Of a DNA stretch of 64,000 nt, positions 53,667-62,751 are shown one piece after another. The position numbers were made by a program, and so were the translations under genes. The number at the start of each line of letters is the position of its first letter. The first letter of the stretch is position 1. A model generated the notes under the pieces. That model was not told the origin of the DNA. It saw only the letters and a list, made by a program, of their open reading frames with translations, and searched no databases. Location of the stretch: assembly GCF_027694345.1 (NCBI RefSeq), contig NZ_JAQEVU010000007.1, forward strand, positions 65,103 through 129,102, in the 5' to 3' direction. Origin of the DNA: Varibaculum timonense_A (GTDB lineage Bacteria > Actinomycetota > Actinomycetes > Actinomycetales > Actinomycetaceae).

Positions 53667-55589
53667 ATGCGCACGCTCAGTATCGACATCGAAACTTACT
53701 CGCCAATCAGCCTCGCCAAAGCCGGAGTTTACAAATACTGTAACCACCCTGACTTTCAGATTCTCCTTTTCTCCTACGCGATCGACGGTTGCGCGGTGCG
53801 CACAGTGGATCTAGCATCCGGAGAGCAACTCCCCACAGAGATTCTCCGAGCACTTGATGACCCTGCCGTTATCAAGTGGGCTTACAACGCCGCTTTTGAA
53901 CGCACCTGTCTTAGCGCCTACCTCGGACGACGACTTGATCCAGCTGGGTGGCGCTGCTCAATGATATGGGCAGCAACCCTTGGCCTGCCACTTTCCCTTA
54001 AAGATGTCGGCAAAGTGCTGAATCTCGATGCTCAAAAGATGGATGAAGGCAAGGAACTCATCAAGTATTTCTGCGTCCCCGACAAACACGGCCATCAGCG
54101 TCTGCCCGGCAGTGACCCGGATGGCTGGAGGCTCTTTAAGACCTACAATGCCCGCGACGTGGAGGTAGAAACCCAGATTAGGGGCAAGCTCTCCAACTTC
54201 TCAGTACCTGATTATCTCTGGGAGCAGTATGAGGTCGATCAACAAATTAACGACCGAGGTATCCGTATCGACACCACACTGGCCGCAAACGCTATAACTA
54301 TTGACGAATCCCACCGGGCGCAAGAACTCGCCCGTGCGCAAGAACTCACCGGCTTGGAAAATCCTGCCTCGCCATTACAGCTACAAGAATGGTTAAACCA
54401 ACACGGATGCCCGATAGAGTCAATGGCGAAAGAATCAGTCGATGATGCCCTAGCATCTGCCAGTGGTGAGGTGAAAGAAGCACTCGAACTCAGGCAAGAA
54501 TTATCGCGCTCATCAGTGGCGAAATACCGGAAGATGATGGATGCCGCCTGCATCGACCAAAGAGCGCATGGTCTGCTCCAGTTTTATGGTGCAAACCGTA
54601 CAGGGCGGTGGGCAGGACGTCTTGTGCAAGTACAAAACCTACCTCGGAACTATCTGCCCGACCTTACCCAAGCACGTGGCTTGGTGCGTGACAGTAACGG
54701 TGAGGCGCTCGATATGCTTTATCCTTCCGTGCCCGATACTCTCAGCCAGCTGATTCGCACCGCATTCATCCCCTCGGAAGCTCACCGGTTCATCGTCGCC
54801 GATTATTCAGCAATTGAGGCGCGAGTGCTGGCGTGGCTTGCTGGTGAGGAAACCACGCTCGCCGCGTTCAAGAACGGTGAGGATCTTTATTGCGCGACTG
54901 CGTCCGCGATGTTTGGTATGCCGGTGGAAAAGCACGGAGTCAACAGTGAGCTTCGGCAGAAAGGAAAAATCGCTGTCCTTGCTTGTGGCTACAACGGATC
55001 TGTGGGTGCGCTCAAAGCTATGGGCGCTTTGAAGATGGGGCTAAGCGAGGACGAGTTACAGCCCATTGTGGACGCTTGGCGGCAAGCCAACCCTAATATT
55101 GTGCAGCTGTGGCACAAGGTCGACAATGCCGCTACCAGAGCAATTAGCACCAGCAGACCGGTCACGCTGCGCAACCTGAGTTTCGAGAAGAAATCCGGGA
55201 TGCTCTTCATCACCTTGCCAAGCGGTCGGCGCTTGGCATATGTAAAGCCAGGTATTGGCGTGAACAGGTTCGGAGGCACCTCGATTACTTATTGGGGTCA
55301 GGGCGTGGCTCGGAAGTGGCAGAAACTAGAGACTTACGGTGGAAAACTGGTCGAGAACATCGTTCAAGCCACCGCCAGAGACCTCCTCGCCGAAGCCATC
55401 ACCCGCATTGAGAATGCCGGTCACCAGATCGTGATGCATATTCACGACGAAGTCGTCATCGACGAACCCATCAATTCCGGCACCACCGCTGCTGACATAT
55501 GCACCCTCATGAACGAGCTACCCCAATGGGCTGAGGGTTTACCGATTGATGCAGCCGGGTACGAATGCGGCTTCTATCAGAAGGATTAG
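53667..55589 (+). CDS. Phage DNA polymerase, family A, with 3'-5' exonuclease
   Basis: A 640-residue family A polymerase. The exonuclease begins LSIDIETYSP (D7, E9) and continues WAYNAAFERTCL and YNARDVEVE. Polymerase motif A is DYSAIEARVLAWLAGE (about 377), motif B RQKGKIAVLACGYNG, motif C MHIHDEVVID (about 589-598). It replicates phage DNA with the primase-helicase encoded downstream. AAGGAA precedes the ATG. Immediately after its stop, AT-rich foreign sequence begins, read on the other strand. Confidence 0.95.
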   Translation: MRTLSIDIETYSPISLAKAGVYKYCNHPDFQILLFSYAIDGCAVRTVDLASGEQLPTEILRALDDPAVIKWAYNAAFERTCLSAYLGRRLDPAGWRCSMIWAATLGLPLSLKDVGKVLNLDAQKMDEGKELIKYFCVPDKHGHQRLPGSDPDGWRLFKTYNARDVEVETQIRGKLSNFSVPDYLWEQYEVDQQINDRGIRIDTTLAANAITIDESHRAQELARAQELTGLENPASPLQLQEWLNQHGCPIESMAKESVDDALASASGEVKEALELRQELSRSSVAKYRKMMDAACIDQRAHGLLQFYGANRTGRWAGRLVQVQNLPRNYLPDLTQARGLVRDSNGEALDMLYPSVPDTLSQLIRTAFIPSEAHRFIVADYSAIEARVLAWLAGEETTLAAFKNGEDLYCATASAMFGMPVEKHGVNSELRQKGKIAVLACGYNGSVGALKAMGALKMGLSEDELQPIVDAWRQANPNIVQLWHKVDNAATRAISTSRPVTLRNLSFEKKSGMLFITLPSGRRLAYVKPGIGVNRFGGTSITYWGQGVARKWQKLETYGGKLVENIVQATARDLLAEAITRIENAGHQIVMHIHDEVVIDEPINSGTTAADICTLMNELPQWAEGLPIDAAGYECGFYQKD

Positions 55590-55767
55590 TTAATACTCCA
55601 GAGCGGGTTCTGCTGCCAGATCGTTTGAAATATATAGGTAATATGCAAGTTCATACAAAGATTTAACATCAGAATTTCTCGTAAACGAACAGCTTTTTCT
55701 TAATTTTTTTACAAAGCCTGATGATTCGTTTTTCGCAATTTGTCTTCATAAGTTCTTCAAATCACAT
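55590..55767 (-). pseudogene. Degraded immunity-type gene (DUF6707-like tail)
   Basis: On the minus strand the frame ending at 55590 reads SGFVKKLRKSCSFTRNSDVK, SLYELAYYLYISNDLAAEPA then stop. The leader GAAGTTGTAGAGG lies just before an ATG at 55767 that is followed at once by a stop, so a frameshift separates start and body. SLYELAYYLYISND resembles helical-repeat immunity proteins such as DUF6707, a weak match. The 3' end touches the polA stop. Confidence 0.4.
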
Positions 55768-55846
55768 AGTCAACCTCTACAACTTCAAATTTACGTATCC
55801 ACATAAATTTATATTTTGTACCATTTCAATATTATACAATTATTAC

Positions 55847-56197
55847 CTATTCATTTTTCTTATAGTAACTGGGATAAAGAGGGTGTTCAAATACACCATC
55901 ATCAATCATTTTCTCAATCTTCGATGGCAAATCAACTTTATATACTTTTTCATAAATAGCTGTGCTTAAACATTCAAATCCTCCTCCCGAAGAAATATCA
56001 CCTAAAAAATTTTGAATTGCTTCTATATCGGGATAATGATCAGGATTATGTAGATAACGCATATATTCCTCTAAAACTCGTCTAATGTATAGAAAGTCTT
56101 TCAGGCTTATTGTTATTTTTTCCTTATCAGAAATATTATTTAACCCATATTCAATTATGTCTTTTATATCTGCATATTTTCTCATATCTGAATTCAA
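55847..56197 (-). CDS. Immunity-like small protein, AT-rich, within the prophage
   Basis: This is a 116-residue helical protein (MRKYADIKDIIEYGLNNISD, LKDFLYIRRVLEEYMRYLHN) with DIEAIQNFLGDISSGGGFEC. It is AT-rich like the genes at 45.4-46.7 kb and has no recognised family. It is read against the direction of the surrounding phage genes, as expected for inserted cargo. Confidence 0.6.
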   Translation of the reverse strand: MNSDMRKYADIKDIIEYGLNNISDKEKITISLKDFLYIRRVLEEYMRYLHNPDHYPDIEAIQNFLGDISSGGGFECLSTAIYEKVYKVDLPSKIEKMIDDGVFEHPLYPSYYKKNE

Positions 56198-56278
56198 TAC
56201 CTCTTTTCTCCAAATAAACCGAGAGTTTCATTAAATTTCTAATGAAATTATCTGCATAAATTTTTGATTTCTCTTTGC

Positions 56279-56410
56279 TTAAAAATAAATACCGTTATTT
56301 AATTCCATAAACTCTTTAGCAAACTTTGCGATAAGTTCATGATCAAGTGTAGTAGCTAAGATTTCTTCACTATCATTAGCTGTTGATGTCCAAGATTCGC
56401 TGTTACAGAA
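56279..56410 (-). pseudogene. C-terminal fragment of a degraded gene, possibly a PLD-type protein
   Basis: About 43 codons ending ATTLDHELIAKFAKEFMELN and GIYF, preceded by CNSESWTSTANDSEEIL. The pattern N-S-x-S-W-T...NDEE with a final ELAxxF helix is reminiscent of the second half of phospholipase D-like nucleases. A frameshift joins it to DSVSVTAN upstream. No complete copy exists in the window, and the assignment is weak. The rest of 56198-56545 holds the 19-base leader repeat and no gene. Confidence 0.3.
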
Positions 56411-56477
56411 ACGCTATCGCATATAGCATTCGTAATTAAGGACTTCGGTCTATTCCCTTGTCATTAATACAACCGTC

Positions 56478-56496
56478 TCCTCAACAAATTCAAGTT
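56478..56496 (-). repeat. 19-base leader repeat, copy 2
   Basis: Identical to 46732-46750. Here it precedes ATTAATGACAAGGGAATAG on the minus strand, so the gene it once served has been lost or is the degraded fragment at 56279-56410. Confidence 0.8.
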
Positions 56497-56545
56497 AGCA
56501 AGTACACATTATGTCAATAAGAACTTCACGAATGTCCATTATTGG

Positions 56546-57016
56546 CTATTTAATTTGGTTGTCAAGCTCAATACCCTGTTCCGCTAAACCAAAAACTAAC
56601 TCCTTAAAACTTTCTGCAATAATTTCTAAATCATCAACCGATGTCACATATACATCATGTGGCAAAACAACAATTTTGTCTGTTTCCTTTAAAATACAAA
56701 CTAAACTGCCATCACCTAAACCGCCAATAGGAAAAACAGTATTATTTGATATGTTGCTTTCTTCGTCGTCGGTACAGTTTGCAATAAAAGCAGGGTATTC
56801 ACAGCCTAATTCCTCTAAAGTGAAAATCCATGGATCAACAAAATGGCAGCCACCAAATTCCTTGAGTAAATACCGATATTCTGACGGAATTGGTTCGAAT
56901 TTGTTTTCAAACTCAGATATGTCTTTTTCGGACTCCGGGTGATATTTGCTGTGCGTGTCAGCCATAACGCTATAAGCTTTTCTTAGTAATTTAATCTCTG
57001 CTTTCATTAATTCCAT
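56546..57016 (-). CDS. SMI1/KNR4-family immunity-type protein
   Basis: A 156-residue protein from the ATG at 57016 (GGAGAAAG upstream). ISEFENKFEPIPSEYRYLLK is the SMI1/KNR4 opening, followed by EFGGCHFVDPWIFTLEEL, NTVFPIGGLGDGSLVCIL and the helix FKELVFGLAEQGIE. This superfamily is the commonest immunity fold of bacterial polymorphic toxins. No partner toxin lies near it. Its 5' side abuts an Abi fragment, which marks the insertion border. Confidence 0.85.
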   Translation of the reverse strand: MELMKAEIKLLRKAYSVMADTHSKYHPESEKDISEFENKFEPIPSEYRYLLKEFGGCHFVDPWIFTLEELGCEYPAFIANCTDDEESNISNNTVFPIGGLGDGSLVCILKETDKIVVLPHDVYVTSVDDLEIIAESFKELVFGLAEQGIELDNQIK

Positions 57017-57029
57017 ATGCTTTCTCCAA

Positions 57030-57293
57030 TCAATACACAGCATCAATATCAGCAAGATTCATGCCAGGAATAAACACATCGCAGCGCGCACCATCTGCCC
57101 CTATCTCACGCCACGAGTACCAATACCCGGAAAGCCGATAATAATTCACTCGTTCCAACAGATGCCGTGCCAACTGATCGGAATCAATCACCATCCCGCG
57201 AGAGCGTAACAAGTTGATCTGCTCGCCATGCGTCTTGAACGCCTTACCGCTCCCGGTAGCGCTCTGCACTTGTCGGCTCTGCTGCGGGCTCAC
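57030..57293 (-). pseudogene. N-terminal fragment of an Abi-family (AbiD/AbiF) protein
   Basis: An 87-codon frame with FKTHGEQINLLRSRGMVIDS and LARHLLERVNYYRLSGYWYS, the N-terminal signature of Abi_2 abortive-infection proteins. The family normally runs to about 300 residues. Here it stops at IDAVY where the SMI1 gene's upstream sequence begins. So the AT-rich insert cut this phage-defence gene. It would have been divergent from the antirepressor. Confidence 0.75.
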
Positions 57294-57536
57294 GACGGCA
57301 CCTCCCTTGAGCCTAGAAACAATGAGGACCGGCCCTGGACCCTCGCGGGCGGAACCGGTCTTGATGCATCAATCATAACCCACATCCCGTTAACAGCCAA
57401 GCAAAGTTCTCGCCTGTCCTATCAAGGTTTTGCCTGCCTATTTTCAAAGTCGTGTTTATATTTCGCTCTTCTCAAAGCCCTCCTTGTAGAGGGTCAGCTC
57501 ATGGCTCTCACCAACAAACTACGGGAAGGAGAGCTA

Positions 57537-58304
57537 ATGACCGGCTCCACACTACAAGTATTCACCAACAAGCAGTTCGGCCAAATCCGCACCATCACTA
57601 ACGATGGAACCATCATGTTCTGCGGCCGTGACGTCGCGAGCGCTTTGGGATATACGAATCCGAATAAGGCAGTGCAAGACCACTGCAAGGGGGTTCCATT
57701 TCGTTACCCCCTTGAAACGTCAGGCGGGATCCAACAGATCCGTTTCATCACTGAAGGGGATGTTTACCGCCTGATCGTCTCCTCAAAGCTCCCTGGTGCG
57801 CAACGTTTCGAGAGGTGGGTGTTTGATGAGGTGCTTCCATCGATTCGTCGGACCGGTTTGTACGCGATCGATGAAATCCTCGACAACGATGAGCTGCTCG
57901 AACAAGCCCTCACACGTCTGCGTGCCGAGCGTGTCAGGCGTCTTGCTGCCGAGCAGGCGTTGCCCGAGGCAGCACCGAAAGTTTCCTACTACGATATCGT
58001 GCTGCAGTCACCGTCGTTGATGCCCATCACCGCTATCGCTAAAGACTACGGGCTATCCGCGAAGAAACTCAACCGACTGTTAGCTGATGAACATATCCAG
58101 TTCAAACAGTCAGGCATCTGGTATCTGTACGCCGAGTATGCGAAATACGGCTACACCCAATCCAAAACCCACCTGCTGGAGAGCGGCAAGACGGTGATGC
58201 ACACGTACTGGACGCAGAAAGGCCGCCTGTTCATCTATGACCTGTTGAAAAACTGTTGCGGAATCCTGCCCGTCATTGAACGTGAGGCAGGTGAAACCAA
58301 ATGA
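57537..58304 (+). CDS. Phage antirepressor, BRO-N plus KilAC (ANT) domains
   Basis: A 255-residue protein. The BRO-N domain (about 8-110) shows QIRTITNDGTIMFCGRDVAS, ALGYTNPNKAVQDHC and PGAQRFERWVFDEVLPSIRR. The ANT/KilAC domain (about 145-250) shows ITAIAKDYGLSAKKLNRLLA and TYWTQKGRLFIYDLL. Such proteins relieve phage repression or control replication genes. I prefer the ATG at 57537 with GGAGAG close upstream over the in-frame ATG at 57501. It overlaps the next gene at ATGA. Confidence 0.88.
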   Translation: MTGSTLQVFTNKQFGQIRTITNDGTIMFCGRDVASALGYTNPNKAVQDHCKGVPFRYPLETSGGIQQIRFITEGDVYRLIVSSKLPGAQRFERWVFDEVLPSIRRTGLYAIDEILDNDELLEQALTRLRAERVRRLAAEQALPEAAPKVSYYDIVLQSPSLMPITAIAKDYGLSAKKLNRLLADEHIQFKQSGIWYLYAEYAKYGYTQSKTHLLESGKTVMHTYWTQKGRLFIYDLLKNCCGILPVIEREAGETK

Positions 58305-58759
58305 GCAATCTCCTCGACGACAAGCCATTGATCAGCGACCTCGCTCCGTGGCGTAACTTCAAAGGATATGCGGACCCTACCGCTTATAAGGCGCTGCGGG
58401 CGGTAGAGATGGCCGAATTCGGGTATCGACCACTGACCTATGTTTGCTCACCGTATTCGGGTGATGTTGGGGCGAATGTGGAGTTGGCGCGGGATCTCTC
58501 AGCTTATGCGGTGCGCTGCCGGCGTATCCCGCTCGCACCCCACCTGCTGTTTCCGCAGTTTATGGATGATACCGATCCGTGGGATCGCGACCTCGCCATG
58601 TTCTTTAATCGCGTGTTGCTTTCTAAGTGCGAGGCGATGTGGGTTTATACGCCGCGTGTTTCGCCAGGCATGAAAGCTGAAATTTCCTGGGCACACCAGC
58701 TCGAGCTACCCATCACCTACTTTGACCACAATTTTGCGGAGGTGAACCTCAATGACTGA
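58301..58759 (+). CDS. DUF4406/DUF7768 nucleoside 2-deoxyribosyltransferase-like protein
   Basis: A 152-residue protein with LTYVCSPYSGDVGANVELAR (about 46-65), IPLAPHLLFPQFMDDTDPWD and VSPGMKAEISWAHQLELPIT. This is the deoxyribosyltransferase-like fold common in phage replication modules, where it may salvage or modify nucleotides. It overlaps both neighbours by a few bases. Confidence 0.85.
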   Translation: MSNLLDDKPLISDLAPWRNFKGYADPTAYKALRAVEMAEFGYRPLTYVCSPYSGDVGANVELARDLSAYAVRCRRIPLAPHLLFPQFMDDTDPWDRDLAMFFNRVLLSKCEAMWVYTPRVSPGMKAEISWAHQLELPITYFDHNFAEVNLND

Positions 58760-60995
58760 CTTCATTTTGTGCACGACTAACCTGGTTGGCGCTCAGCGTA
58801 ACCTTAACTACCCGAATCACCGGCAAATCGCGAGCGCGGCTGATTTGAAAAATACCGTGGCACGTGACCATGTGGCGGCCGAATATGAGGGCGATATCCG
58901 TTCCACCGACAAGTTCTTGAACTCCACGTGTGTGGTGATGGACATCGATAACGACCACTCTAACAGCCCGGCTGATTGGGTGACACCGGAATCGCTCGCT
59001 CTCATTTTCCCGGGCGTCGCTTTGGCGACCGCGACCTCGCGTAATCATTTAAAGCCCAAGGGTGAAAAGACCGCCAGGCCGCGCTTCCACGCCTATTTCC
59101 CAATCAAACCGGTCATTGACGCTGCAGTCTATACGGGGATCAAGAAGAAGCTCGCCTCATATACCGGAATCTTTGACCGTAACGCTCTCGACGCTGCCAG
59201 ATTTATTTACGGAAACCCGACAGCTGAGGTCACCTGGGTAGACGGTGCCCTATCCATCACCGATTTTCTTGATGCTGACGCGTTCGCCGCACTCGAAATG
59301 GCTACTGGTGAGATTCGAGAAGGTGCCAGGAATGCGACCATGAGTGGTTTCGCTGGGCGAGTGATTGTGCGTTTTGGCAATACTGAGCAAGCACGCCAGC
59401 TTTTCGAGACGAAAGCACAAACCTGCGTGCCACCCCTACCAGATAGTGAGTTGGAGGCAATCTGGGCCTCGGCTCTCAAGTTTGGTGCAAAAGTAGCTGC
59501 AACACCGGGTTATATTCCACCAGAACGGTACGCTGAAATCCAAGGACTGCGTCCCACCGATTTCACCGATGTCGGTCAAGCCACCGTCCTGGCAGACGAA
59601 TATGCGCAAAAACTAGCATTCTCTGAGGCCACAGATTGGCTGGTGTATAACGGCTCGTTTTGGGAAGAAACCAGACCAGGCTCGCGCGCCATCGCTCAAG
59701 AACTCACCACGCGCCAGTTAGAGCAAGCCACAGATTTGTTGGAGAAAGCCCGTGAGGCGTGTGATTCCACTGGGGTCACAAAGTTGCTGTCGGCGATGAG
59801 CCTAACCAAAGCGAAAAACCTATTCACTAGCGTACAGTGGACCGCTTACGAGCAGCTCACTAATGCTCAAGTCTACGAGAAATATGTGCTCAAACGGCGT
59901 GATTCTAAGGCGATTACGGCGTCGCTGAAGGAGGCAGCTCCGATGCTGCAAGTCACCCAAGCAGACCTTGACGCAGACCCTTTCGCTCTCAACGCCCCTG
60001 GTGGCACCATTGACCTCACCACCGGGCAAATTCACGAGCACGACTATGGGGATTTCATCACCAAACAAACCACCACCGATCCCGCCACCAAAGGCATGGA
60101 CACGTGGTTGGCGGCGCTCGAGGTGTTCTTCCAAGGCGACCAAGAACTAATCGACTATGTGCAGCGAATCGTGGGGCTGACCGCGATCGGCAAAGTCTAC
60201 GTCGAAGCCCTCATCATCGCCTACGGCGACGGCAGGAATGGCAAATCAACGTTTTGGAACACAATCGCTCGGGTGTTAGGCACATACGCGGGCAACATCT
60301 CCGCCGATGCTCTAACTGTGGGTGTGAAGCGGAATGTGAAGCCTGAGCTGGCAGAAGCCAAAGGCAAACGCCTCTTGATCGCGGCGGAGACCGAGGAAGG
60401 CATGAGGCTCTCCACCTCTATCGCCAAGCAAATGGCATCCACTGATCTGCTTTATGCGGAAAAGAAATATAAGGCGCCCTTCGCGTTCGCTCCTTCGCAT
60501 ACGCTCGTGCTGTATACGAATCACCTGCCACGCGTAGGTGCAATGGATGTTGGTATTTGGCGCAGGCTGATCGTGATCCCATTCGAGGCAAAAATCGAAG
60601 GCTCCTCGGACATCAAAAACTACGCCGAACACCTCTACCAAAACGCCGCTGGTGCCGTTCTGCAATGGATCGTTGATGGTGCCCGCAAAGTGATTGATGA
60701 CGACTTTGTTTTGAAGCCACCGCCTAAAGTGCGTCGAGCCCTGGAGGCCTACCGGTTTGAGAACGACTGGATGACACATTTCTTAGACGATAACTGCGAG
60801 ATTGACCCGAGCTTCACACAGCCCTCGGGCGAGCTTTATAGCGTCTATCGCGCCTATGCGCTCAGCGTGGGCGAATACGCCAGATCCACGTCCGATTTCT
60901 ATTCAGCCTTGGAACAACTCGGATTCCGCAGACGCCGCACAAAGAGCGCACGCTATGTGGACGGACTACGCCTGAAGAGCGAATTCAACCTTTAG
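58752..60995 (+). CDS. Phage primase-helicase, P4/D5 type
   Basis: A 747-residue replication protein. The N-terminal part carries CVVMDIDNDHS (63-68 MDIDND), the acidic pair of an AEP-type primase, and RPRFHAYFPIKP. The C-terminal part is an SF3-like helicase with Walker A GDGRNGKSTFWNTIARVLG (about 491-509), LLIAAETEEGMRLSTSIAKQ (Walker B region) and LVLYTNHLPRVG followed by GIWRRLIVIPFEA. It would open the phage origin and prime synthesis for the family A polymerase. Confidence 0.92.
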   Translation: MTDFILCTTNLVGAQRNLNYPNHRQIASAADLKNTVARDHVAAEYEGDIRSTDKFLNSTCVVMDIDNDHSNSPADWVTPESLALIFPGVALATATSRNHLKPKGEKTARPRFHAYFPIKPVIDAAVYTGIKKKLASYTGIFDRNALDAARFIYGNPTAEVTWVDGALSITDFLDADAFAALEMATGEIREGARNATMSGFAGRVIVRFGNTEQARQLFETKAQTCVPPLPDSELEAIWASALKFGAKVAATPGYIPPERYAEIQGLRPTDFTDVGQATVLADEYAQKLAFSEATDWLVYNGSFWEETRPGSRAIAQELTTRQLEQATDLLEKAREACDSTGVTKLLSAMSLTKAKNLFTSVQWTAYEQLTNAQVYEKYVLKRRDSKAITASLKEAAPMLQVTQADLDADPFALNAPGGTIDLTTGQIHEHDYGDFITKQTTTDPATKGMDTWLAALEVFFQGDQELIDYVQRIVGLTAIGKVYVEALIIAYGDGRNGKSTFWNTIARVLGTYAGNISADALTVGVKRNVKPELAEAKGKRLLIAAETEEGMRLSTSIAKQMASTDLLYAEKKYKAPFAFAPSHTLVLYTNHLPRVGAMDVGIWRRLIVIPFEAKIEGSSDIKNYAEHLYQNAAGAVLQWIVDGARKVIDDDFVLKPPPKVRRALEAYRFENDWMTHFLDDNCEIDPSFTQPSGELYSVYRAYALSVGEYARSTSDFYSALEQLGFRRRRTKSARYVDGLRLKSEFNL

Positions 60996-61109
60996 CCCCT
61001 AAGTGGTGACACTATCTGTCGGTCTATAACAGAACTTTTCTTAAGAGCAATAAAAACAAATATCTATATATAAAAAGTTATGTAAACGACTGGCAGAAAG
61101 CGTCACCAC

Positions 61110-61412
61110 GTGAGCAGAAAGCAACACGTGATGAAAGAACAACATTTAGAACAAGCACTCGTAAAAACCGTTGAGGCTTTGGGCGGGGTCTGCTGGAAAC
61201 TAGTCAGCCCCGGAACCGCCGGTGTACCTGACCGAATCGTGCTGTTACCTGATGGGCATGTTGGCTTCGTAGAAGTCAAAGCACCCGGCGGAAAAGTCCG
61301 CGCAATCCAAAAACACAGGCTCAGGCAGTTGAAGCACCTGGGCTTCACCGCACTCGTACTCAATAACCCTGATGAGGTTGAGGAGGTGTGCCATGCAATA
61401 CAAGCCGCATAA
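61110..61412 (+). CDS. VRR-NUC domain nuclease
   Basis: A 100-residue stand-alone VRR-NUC protein: LEQALVKTVEALGGVCWKLV, GTAGVPDRIVLLPDGHVGFV (catalytic Asp) and EVKAPGGK (Glu, Lys), the PD-(D/E)XK core. Such proteins cleave branched DNA and accompany SNF2-type helicases in phages. The start is a GTG at 61110 or an ATG at 61131. It overlaps the helicase gene by 20 bases. The 114 bases before it are AT-rich and gene-free. Confidence 0.9.
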   Translation: MSRKQHVMKEQHLEQALVKTVEALGGVCWKLVSPGTAGVPDRIVLLPDGHVGFVEVKAPGGKVRAIQKHRLRQLKHLGFTALVLNNPDEVEEVCHAIQAA

Positions 61413-62751
61413 CTACCAACAGCTAGCAACGGCTTTCATTGAGGAACACCCGGCTGCAGCGCTACTGCTCGAGATGGGGCTTGGCAAGACCGTCATCACC
61501 CTGACAGCAATACAAGATCTCCTCTTCGACTCCTTTGAAGCCCACCGGGTGCTGGTGATTGCGCCGCTGCGCGTAGCAAGGGACACGTGGCCTGCCGAGC
61601 AAGCAAAGTGGAGCCACTTACGCCAGCTACGTCTGGCAGTAGCTGTCGGCACCGAACGCCAACGCCGAGCCGCACTCAACTCAGGCGCAGACATCACAGT
61701 GATGAACCGGGAGAACGTCGACTGGCTTATTACCCGTAGTGGCATCAAGTGGCAGTGGGATATGGTCATCATCGACGAACTCTCCTCCTTCAAAAACCAC
61801 CGCGCCAAACGCCATGCCGCGCTCATGAAGATCCGCCCCCAAGTCAAGCGCATCGTCGGGCTTACCGGCACCCCAGCCAGCAATGGGTTGATGGACTTAT
61901 GGGCGCAGTTCCGGCTGTTGGATTTGGGTGAGCGGCTCGGACGCTACATTTCCCGCTACCGCGATAAATGGTTCGTGCCCGATAAGCGCAGTGGAATGCA
62001 AGTATTCACCTACAAACCCAAACCTGGCGCTGAAGACGAAATCTACCGAGCAATCTCGGATATCACGCTGTCTATGCGAACCAGCGACTACCTCACCCTC
62101 CCACCACTGACTGTCACGACCACCGAGGTGACCATGAATCCGAAGGAGCGCAAGGTATATGACCGGTTAGCGGCAGAGATGGTAGTCGAGCTGGGCGATG
62201 AGGTGATTGACGCGGCCAATGCTGCCGTCCTGGCAGGTAAGCTCACCCAACTAGCGTCCGGTGCGATCTACACCGAAGCCGGCGACCCTATCGTGGTACA
62301 CGGCCGCAAACTCGATGCCCTTGAAGACCTCATCGAAGCAGCGAATGGGAATCCCGTGCTTATGGCGTATTGGTGGCAACACGACCTAGCACGCATCCGG
62401 CAGCGCTTCCCACAAGCCAGACAGTTAAAAACATCGGCGGATATTGAGGCTTGGAATGACGGTGAAATCCCACTCGGGTTGATTCACCCAGCTTCCGCTG
62501 GGCATGGGCTTAACCTCCAACAAGGAGGCTCAATCCTCATCTGGTATTCCCTCACCTGGAGCCTTGAGCTATACCAGCAAACCAACGCCCGCCTGTATCG
62601 GCAAGGCCAGACCAAGCCGGTGACTATTACGCATATTGCGACCAAAGATTCGATTGATCAACAGATTCTTAGGGCACTCGAATCGAAGAACATGACCCAG
62701 TCGGCGCTCATCGACGCGGTAGCGCAGACCTTGAAAGGAGAAACCAAATGA
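61393..62751 (+). CDS. Phage SNF2-family helicase
   Basis: A 452-residue SF2/SNF2 ATPase from the ATG at 61393, with AGGAGG seven bases upstream. Motif I LLLEMGLGKTVITL (25-38), motif Ia VLVIAPLRVARDTW, motif II IIDELSSFKNHRAKR (DELS rather than DEAH), motif III LTGTPASNGLMDLW, and motif VI QQTNARLYRQGQTKPV. It is thought to remodel or translocate on phage DNA with the VRR-NUC nuclease. Confidence 0.92.
   Translation: MQYKPHNYQQLATAFIEEHPAAALLLEMGLGKTVITLTAIQDLLFDSFEAHRVLVIAPLRVARDTWPAEQAKWSHLRQLRLAVAVGTERQRRAALNSGADITVMNRENVDWLITRSGIKWQWDMVIIDELSSFKNHRAKRHAALMKIRPQVKRIVGLTGTPASNGLMDLWAQFRLLDLGERLGRYISRYRDKWFVPDKRSGMQVFTYKPKPGAEDEIYRAISDITLSMRTSDYLTLPPLTVTTTEVTMNPKERKVYDRLAAEMVVELGDEVIDAANAAVLAGKLTQLASGAIYTEAGDPIVVHGRKLDALEDLIEAANGNPVLMAYWWQHDLARIRQRFPQARQLKTSADIEAWNDGEIPLGLIHPASAGHGLNLQQGGSILIWYSLTWSLELYQQTNARLYRQGQTKPVTITHIATKDSIDQQILRALESKNMTQSALIDAVAQTLKGETK

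Noticed and set aside
61413..61883. A 156-codon minus-strand frame
   Set aside because: It is a shadow of the SNF2 helicase gene, whose motifs are complete on the plus strand.
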